Shown in pieces: positions 14,289-18,155 of a DNA stretch of 18,155 bases. The notes beneath the pieces are model-generated. The model was not told where the DNA came from. It did not search any database and saw only the letters and a program-made list of their open reading frames with translations. The stretch comes from an uncultured Oscillospiraceae bacterium (GTDB lineage: Bacteria > Bacillota > Clostridia > Oscillospirales > Oscillospiraceae): positions 1 to 18,155 of the forward strand of contig CAJUAC010000059.1 of assembly GCA_910583885.1 (NCBI GenBank), given 5' to 3'. The stretch's first letter is position 1. Each line of letters begins with the position of its first letter. A program made the position numbers and the translations under genes.

Positions 14289-14793
14289 ATTTCCTGCATC
14301 TCCTTCTTGCGATCCATTTGAAGGGCCTTTGCAGCAGGTGGAGCACCCGGTTCCAGGCCCCCACCGGGCCGCCCAAGGGCTCTACCATCAGGGCCAGTAT
14401 ACCGCTGCGCTTGGCCCCCAGTACATCCGTGAGCAGCTTATCCCCCAGCATAGCCGTATGCTCCGCTGTCTCCCCGGCCCGCTCCATGGCCCGGCGGTAG
14501 CCCCCAGTGCGGGGCTTTTTGGCGTGGCCCACATAGGAGATCCCCAGCTCGCCGCAGAATGCCTCGACCCGCCGGGAGGAGCGGTTATTGGAGAGGATGG
14601 CGACGGTGATCCCTGCGGCGCGGCACCCCGCCAGCCACTGGCGCAGCGTCTCGTCCGGATGGGTGACGGCGCGGGGGGCCAGGGTGTAATCCAGGTCACA
14701 TAGGAGCAGGCGTACCCCCAGGCGGCTGAGCACCTGGGGTGTGAGGTCGGTATAGCGGTCGTAGAGCCGGTCTGGGATCAGGGAAAATGGCAT
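14272..14793 (-). CDS. yqeG: YqeG-family HAD (subclass IIIA) phosphatase
   Basis: 173-aa HAD-superfamily phosphatase. Motif I is LLLCDLDYTL with D33 (nucleophile) and D35 (acid/base). Motif II is AILSNN, a conserved Lys falls in HAKKPRTGG, and motif III is MLGDKLLTDV. The lack of a cap domain and the short length match the YqeG/phosphatidylglycerophosphatase-like IIIA group. The natural substrate is not certain. The start at 14793 has AGGAGG 5-6 nt upstream and was preferred over a 19-residue extension from 14850, because that extension would start upstream of the predicted -10 box. A ~17-bp overlap links it to the aminopeptidase. The C-terminus is basic (RRRCRKYEQ), perhaps favouring a membrane-surface or nucleic-acid contact. 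Confidence 0.92.
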   Translation of the reverse strand: MPFSLIPDRLYDRYTDLTPQVLSRLGVRLLLCDLDYTLAPRAVTHPDETLRQWLAGCRAAGITVAILSNNRSSRRVEAFCGELGISYVGHAKKPRTGGYRRAMERAGETAEHTAMLGDKLLTDVLGAKRSGILALMVEPLGGPVGAWNRVLHLLQRPFKWIARRRCRKYEQIP

Positions 14794-14823
14794 AGGCCCC
14801 TCCTTGGTCGCATAATATAGGCC

Positions 14824-14852
14824 AGTATAGCACAAATCCAACGAATCCACAA
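14824..14852 (-). promoter_or_regulatory. Predicted promoter of yqeG-aminopeptidase, extended -10
   Basis: On the minus strand TTGTGG (14852-14847), a 17-nt spacer and TATACT (14829-14824) are preceded by TGC, giving an extended -10 (TGCTATACT). It lies in the 72-bp gap between divergent genes. No equally good promoter was found for the plus-strand gene in this gap. Confidence 0.65.
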
Positions 14853-14865
14853 GGGGGAACTGACT

Positions 14866-15636
14866 GTGCAGACCTATTTAGCCGTCACACCTGACAAGCT
14901 GCGGGAGGCCGCCCGCTTTACCGACCGTCTGGCCCATGTGGCCTACCTGGTGGGCCGGGACGGCCGCCTCACACGCCAGGCCCTCCTGGCCCGGACCTTT
15001 GGCGGGATGATGGTCCTGGGGGACCGGGACTGCGGGGCAATCCGGGACAGCGCCGCTTTGTGCCGGGACGTCTGGCGGGAGTGCGGGAACCGGGGCTTCG
15101 GGGGGGTGCTGGCGGACTTCGAGCAGCCCCCCGCACCGGACCGGGTCGCGTTCCTGGACTCCCTGGGCCGCATCCTCAGCCGCAACGGCAAGCAGCTCTA
15201 TGTCCCAGAGAGATATGGCAGCAGTGTCCAGCAGGCCTGTGTCCTCATCTGCACTGCCCTCTCCGGCGGCACCCTCCGCCAGCGCCTGGAGGAGGCCGCC
15301 CAGGCCTTTGGGGGGAAACGGATTGCACTGGATCTCCAGCGCTTGCGTATGTCCTTCCCGCTCCCGTGCCCCACAGGCGAGGGCACGCCCCTGTCCGGGG
15401 CGGAGCTGGAGGAGCTGCTGGGGCGCAAGCAGCCCGCCATCTTTTATTCCAGCGACCTGTGTGCCAAATATTTCACATGCACTGGGGAGGGGGAGAGCCG
15501 GTTCATCCTCTTCGACGATGCCGGTACCCTCCATCGGAAAATCCAGCTGGGCCAGGACATGGGCCTGGGCGCTGGCTTCTTGATGTACCCGGAGGTGGCG
15601 GATCTGCTGCCGGAACTGTTCGGCGGGAAGCGGTAG
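14866..15636 (+). CDS. Uncharacterised protein with a faint GH18/TIM-barrel signature
   Basis: 256 aa, not recognised as a named family. GTG at 14866 is chosen because AAGGGGGA (14851-14858) lies 7 nt upstream and the gene is divergent from yqeG. FGGVLADFEQPPAPDR (78-93) resembles the glycoside hydrolase 18 barrel strand DGxDxDxE: D84 and E86 match the last Asp and Glu, while the first two acidic residues are replaced by G and L. The next segment (FLDSLGRILSRNGKQLYVPERYG) fits the following helix and strand of a GH18/YaaH-like barrel, and LGAGFLMYPEVADLLPEL could be the closing strand. No signal peptide or transmembrane segment is seen, so if it is a glycosidase homologue it may act inside the cell or have lost activity. 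Coding bias matches its neighbours. It ends before a strong hairpin. Confidence 0.75.
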   Translation: MQTYLAVTPDKLREAARFTDRLAHVAYLVGRDGRLTRQALLARTFGGMMVLGDRDCGAIRDSAALCRDVWRECGNRGFGGVLADFEQPPAPDRVAFLDSLGRILSRNGKQLYVPERYGSSVQQACVLICTALSGGTLRQRLEEAAQAFGGKRIALDLQRLRMSFPLPCPTGEGTPLSGAELEELLGRKQPAIFYSSDLCAKYFTCTGEGESRFILFDDAGTLHRKIQLGQDMGLGAGFLMYPEVADLLPELFGGKR

Positions 15637-15664
15637 GCAGGGGAGCCCCGCCGCCTATAGAGAA

Positions 15665-15705
15665 CCCCCACCCGGCTGGAGCGGGCTGCTCCGGCCGGGC
15701 GGGGG
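15665..15705. terminator. Hairpin between convergent genes
   Basis: CCCCC-CCCGGC-GGAGC (15665-15682) pairs with GCTCC-GCCGGG-GGGGG (15688-15705), with one A/C mismatch, one T-G pair and a 5-nt loop. It lies between the plus-strand gene ending at 15636 and the regulator ending at 15728. No long U-tract is seen on either side, but position and stem strength suggest termination in both directions. Confidence 0.6.
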
Positions 15706-15727
15706 ATTACTTATGGGGCAGGGGAGT

Positions 15728-16819
15728 TCAGGCGTCAATCCCCCGGCTGGTCAGGTACTTCTTGACCATCAGGGCAACCTTGAAGGTGATGGCGTCGTCA
15801 AACTCCCGCAGGTCCAGGCCCGTCAGCTTTTTGATCTTCTCCAGGCGGTAGACCAGGGTATTGCGGTGGACGAAGAGCTTCCTCGCTGTCTCGGACACAT
15901 TCAGGTTGTTCTCAAAGAACTTGTGGATTGTGAAAAGCGTCTCCTGGTCCAGGGAGTCAATGGGATTTTTCTTGAATACTTCCACCAGGAACATCTCGCA
16001 TAGGGTGGTGGGGAGCTGGTAGATCAGCCGCCCAATGCCCAGGTTCTCATAGTTGATGACATATTTCTCCGTGTCAAAGACCTTGCCGACCTCAATAGCG
16101 ATCTGCGCCTCCTTGTAGCTCTTGGCCAGATCCCGCAGGTGCAGGGCGATGGTGCCGATGCCGATGACTGCATGGCTTTCACCGCCCACCCGCAGGGTCT
16201 CCTCCAGCAGGGCGGCGACACGGTGGAGCTCCTTCTCGCCGCCGTTTTCCGGCAGCTGGTGGACCAGGGCCACATCGCTGTCCCCTACACTGAGGACAAA
16301 GTCGTTCTGCCGGTCCGGGAACAGGCCCTGTACCACGTCCATCACGGACGAATCGCTGCTCTCTGTCTGGCGAAGCAGGAAAACGCTGCGCGGTACCTCT
16401 GGGGCCACGTGGAGCTCCTTGGCCCGCATATAGATGTCGCTGAGCATGATGTTATCGGAAATAATATTTTTGATGAAGGACCCCCGGTCGTGCTTCTCCT
16501 CATAGTAGCTCTTTGCGCCGTTGAGCGCCACGCTGGCCATGGAGCAGACGGTGCGGCCCACATCGTCGTCGCCCATAGTGAACACCGCATAGTCAAAATG
16601 GGAGCCCCAGCCGCTCAGTGCATGGAACGTCCGGCCGTCCATGGCGGTAATGGCGCCATCCGCCCGGTTGATATGCTCCACGTACTCCGGCCACTTCCTG
16701 CCGATGAGTCCAAGATCGCTGCAGGAGATGACCGTCCCCTCCGCGTCGATCACCCCCACAACCCGGTCAGTGGCATCTTTTATTTGCAGAACAACATTCT
16801 GAAAAATCCTTCCTGACAT
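15728..16819 (-). CDS. CdaR/PucR-family transcriptional regulator
   Basis: 363-aa DNA-binding regulator. Residues ~1-135 form an N-terminal sensory region (IFQNVVLQIKDATDRVVGVIDAEGTVI...) resembling the sugar-diacid recognition domain of CdaR. The middle part (~150-290) has the GGDEF-like fold typical of CdaR/PucR proteins (GIGTIALHLRDLAKSYKEAQIAIEVG). The C-terminal PucR-type helix-turn-helix is clear: FFENNLNVSETARKLFVHRN followed by TLVYRLEKIKKLTGLDLREF (~310-350). ATG at 16819 follows GGAGGAA by 6 nt. Upstream in-frame ATGs would lie within the Shine-Dalgarno sequence or before the predicted transcript start, so the longer reading to 17005 is rejected. No carbohydrate or purine catabolic genes are adjacent, so the regulon and effector cannot be inferred from context. 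Confidence 0.9.
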   Translation of the reverse strand: MSGRIFQNVVLQIKDATDRVVGVIDAEGTVISCSDLGLIGRKWPEYVEHINRADGAITAMDGRTFHALSGWGSHFDYAVFTMGDDDVGRTVCSMASVALNGAKSYYEEKHDRGSFIKNIISDNIMLSDIYMRAKELHVAPEVPRSVFLLRQTESSDSSVMDVVQGLFPDRQNDFVLSVGDSDVALVHQLPENGGEKELHRVAALLEETLRVGGESHAVIGIGTIALHLRDLAKSYKEAQIAIEVGKVFDTEKYVINYENLGIGRLIYQLPTTLCEMFLVEVFKKNPIDSLDQETLFTIHKFFENNLNVSETARKLFVHRNTLVYRLEKIKKLTGLDLREFDDAITFKVALMVKKYLTSRGIDA

Positions 16820-16883
16820 ATGTTCTTCCTCCATCGGCCGTATTTTATGGTAGATCTTTGTGCAATATGTCCATCCGGAAAAC

Positions 16884-16960
16884 ATTATACTTGGTTCATC
16901 GACATAATGCAAGAGATTTTTTCTTTTTTTCACAAAAAATATTGTATTTTTTTGGCTGTT
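16884..16960 (-). promoter_or_regulatory. Strong promoter with A/T-tract UP-like element for the CdaR-type gene
   Basis: On the minus strand TTGCAT (16912-16907), a 17-nt spacer and a perfect TATAAT (16889-16884) form the best promoter in the window. Directly upstream (about 16915-16960) are phased A- and T-tracts, with an AAAAAATA/TATTTTTT inverted repeat, resembling an UP element and possibly also acting as a weak terminator for rsuA. The leader to the ATG is ~58 nt. Confidence 0.8.
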
Positions 16961-16979
16961 TTGTAAGTTCCCTTCTTTT

Positions 16980-17687
16980 TTATAGCTTTCCGCCAATTTT
17001 TGCAACTTCTTTATGGGTTAAAAGCCGGTATTCGCCTTTCTCCAGGGCCGGATCCAGCTGGAGGGGGCCCATGGAAAGACGCTTCAGCCAGCATACTGCC
17101 GCACCCCGGCTGGCAGCCATCCGTTTGATTTGGTGGAATTTACCCTCGTGCAAAGTGACCAGTACCTCCGTGCCGTCCCCGATCAGCTCCAAGTCCGCCG
17201 GCATACAGCGCAGGCCGTCCGCCAGGGTGATCCCCTGGGCGAAGGCAGCCTGGTCTGCTGGGCCCAGGGGGCGGTCCAGGCGGGCGTGATAGACCTTATC
17301 CACATGGTTTTTGGGGGAGAGCAGCCGGTGGGCCAGATCCCCGTCATCTGTCAGCAGCAGCAGGCCCTCCGTATCCTTGTCCAGCCGCCCCACAGGGAAG
17401 AGCCCGCGGCGCAGCTCCGGCGGCAGCAGGTCCAGCACAGTCCGCTGCCGGGGGTCCTCCGTGGCGGAGAGGACCCCCGCCGGTTTATGGAGCATGACAT
17501 AGGTGTGGCGGCGCAGCGCCAGCGGCACGCCGTCTACCAGAATGGCCGCACTGGCAGGATCCGCCTTCTCCTCTCCTCTCCCTGCCAGCCTGCCGTCCAC
17601 CAAGACCCGGCCCTCCTTAATCAGCTGTTTTGCCTCCCGCCGGGACCAGCGCCCTGTGGAGGCCAGCAGCTTATCCAGCCGATCCAT
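16980..17687 (-). CDS. rsuA: 16S rRNA pseudouridine synthase, RsuA type
   Basis: 235 aa with the start at 17687. The N-terminal S4 RNA-binding domain (~1-60) reads RLDKLLASTGRWSRREAKQLIKEGRVLVDG. The catalytic domain contains MLHKPAGVLSATED and the RsuA/RluB-family motif VGRLDKDTEGLLLLTDDG with the catalytic D103, followed by DLAHRLLSPKNHVDKVY. The HKP-GVLSAT and RLDKDTEG wording fits the Firmicutes RsuA (YtzG) group better than RluB, so modification of the 16S rRNA U516-equivalent is expected. The chosen start has AAAGGCGG ~10 nt upstream; the in-frame ATGs at 17711 and 17777 lack a ribosome site, and 17777 precedes the predicted promoter. It has its own promoter, and the CdaR-type gene follows with a separate one. 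Confidence 0.93.
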   Translation of the reverse strand: MDRLDKLLASTGRWSRREAKQLIKEGRVLVDGRLAGRGEEKADPASAAILVDGVPLALRRHTYVMLHKPAGVLSATEDPRQRTVLDLLPPELRRGLFPVGRLDKDTEGLLLLTDDGDLAHRLLSPKNHVDKVYHARLDRPLGPADQAAFAQGITLADGLRCMPADLELIGDGTEVLVTLHEGKFHQIKRMAASRGAAVCWLKRLSMGPLQLDPALEKGEYRLLTHKEVAKIGGKL

Positions 17688-17721
17688 CCAGCCACCGCCT
17701 TTCTGTTTCATTCTATCACAC

Positions 17722-17750
17722 AGTGTATCTGATTTTTTGGGGAATTGCAA
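17722..17750 (-). promoter_or_regulatory. Predicted promoter for rsuA
   Basis: On the minus strand TTGCAA (17750-17745), a 17-nt spacer and TACACT (17727-17722) each match the consensus at 4 of 6 positions. The leader would be about 28 nt. Its position 3' of the preceding gene's terminator supports separate transcription. Confidence 0.6.
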
Positions 17751-17775
17751 CAGAAAAGCCGCTGCCTCTGAACTC

Positions 17776-17805
17776 AAAAAGGGAGCGGGGTGGCCCCGCT
17801 CCCTT
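17776..17805 (-). terminator. Intrinsic terminator of the gene at the window edge
   Basis: On the minus strand AAGGGAGCGGGG, a CCA loop and CCCCGCTCCCTT form a 12-bp stem (17805-17779), followed by a run of five T (17780-17776). This is a canonical Rho-independent terminator. It lies 87 bp after the stop of the partial gene. Confidence 0.85.
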
Positions 17806-17822
17806 GGACAAGTATATGGCCC

Positions 17823-17864
17823 TGCCTGCGCAGGTATGCCGGGAGGCTTCGCCTCTCCCTACAT
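17823..17864. repeat. Small inverted repeats before the terminator
   Basis: CCTGCGCAGG at about 17825-17834 is a perfect palindrome. CGGGAGGC-TTCG-CCTCTCCC (17842-17862 region) folds with a small bulge. They lie in the gene-free stretch 17806-17891, in the 3' untranslated part of the partial gene. They look like a compact intergenic repeat unit, but no second copy occurs in this window. Confidence 0.35.
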
Positions 17865-17891
17865 TAATAAATATAAACTGCTCCGGCCATC

Positions 17892-18155
17892 TCAGAGGTT
17901 CCCGTCGTAAAGGCAATCTAATATCTTGGAATAGATCTCCTCCGCATTGGCCAGGTACCGGCGTTGGAGCTCCAGCGCCATGTCCTCCCGCGTGACCAGC
18001 AGGCGCAGGTTCATCAGCTCGTCCAGCTCATCCCGCAGGGAGAGGGTGACCGTGTAGCCGCCCTTGTCCCGCTCTTCCATTTGGGCCCCCACCAGGGCTT
18101 TCCGCTTGAGCTGCTCGTTGTAGCTGACCAGGTTCCGCTCCACCTGCATCCGCAC
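17892..18155 (-). CDS. Unrecognised protein, partial at window edge
   Basis: 88 codons are visible down to a TGA at 17892-17894. The reading frame runs open to the end of the window. The first visible codon is GTG, but whether this is the start cannot be told, because the upstream sequence is missing and no ribosome site can be seen. The product is charged, Leu- and Glu-rich and probably mostly helical (LSLRDELDELMNLRLLV, MALELQRRYLANAEEIY). No cysteine pair, membrane segment or known motif is recognised, and I do not assign a function. Codon use resembles the neighbours, and a canonical terminator follows, which supports it being a real gene end. Confidence 0.6.
   Translation of the reverse strand: MRMQVERNLVSYNEQLKRKALVGAQMEERDKGGYTVTLSLRDELDELMNLRLLVTREDMALELQRRYLANAEEIYSKILDCLYDGNL

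Noticed and set aside
16820..17005. 62-residue N-terminal extension of the CdaR-type regulator
   Set aside because: It would begin upstream of the consensus promoter at 16884-16912, contains low-complexity Lys/Asn/Phe sequence from the A/T tracts, and a good Shine-Dalgarno precedes ATG 16819.

Overview
The window is about 60% G+C and carries densely packed housekeeping and accessory genes of a Gram-positive anaerobe. WhiA, an RsuA of the YtzG type, a YqeG-type phosphatase, a CdaR/PucR regulator, a C_GCAxxG_C_C protein, an SLH-containing deacetylase and strong AGGAGG ribosome sites all point to Clostridia, most likely a high-GC Oscillospiraceae (Flavonifractor/Pseudoflavonifractor/Lawsonibacter-like). 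That placement is inference from gene content and composition. No rRNA, tRNA, CRISPR array, transposase or phage gene was seen.

Layout. 1-2690: a promoter and a FeoA-FeoB fusion for ferrous iron uptake on the + strand, ending in a symmetric terminator shared with the convergent upp gene. 2761-8001 (- strand): an apparent operon read from a promoter near 7973-8001, in the order ATP-grasp ligase, PHP phosphoesterase, SLH-tailed polysaccharide deacetylase, tsaE, tsaB, upp. Junctions are 4-bp ATGA overlaps or short gaps, except for a 67-bp gap with a hairpin before the deacetylase and a 55-bp gap holding a palindromic repeat before upp. 8039-12941 (- strand): whiA, a C_GCAxxG_C_C redox-type gene and dnaE, closed by a perfect 36-bp palindrome. 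12942-13217 holds no gene but four hairpins. 13218-14793 (- strand): yqeG followed by a 17-bp overlapping M24 aminopeptidase. 14866-15636 (+ strand): an unrecognised 256-aa protein with a faint GH18/TIM-barrel signature, divergent from yqeG. 15728-16819 and 16980-17687 (- strand): a CdaR/PucR-type regulator and the pseudouridine synthase RsuA, each with its own good promoter. 17892-18155: the end of an unrecognised gene that reaches the window edge.

How the genes fit together. Most are core functions: iron import, pyrimidine salvage, the t6A tRNA modification (TsaB/TsaE), DNA replication (DnaE), 16S rRNA modification and envelope or division control (WhiA). The least explained parts are the ATP-grasp/PHP/SLH-deacetylase cluster fused transcriptionally to tsaEB, the Cys/His-rich linker inside the FeoA-FeoB fusion, the GH18-like orphan, and a ~38-bp palindromic repeat present twice, once forming the 3' end of tsaB and once upstream of whiA. 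No complete novel defence or mobile system is visible.
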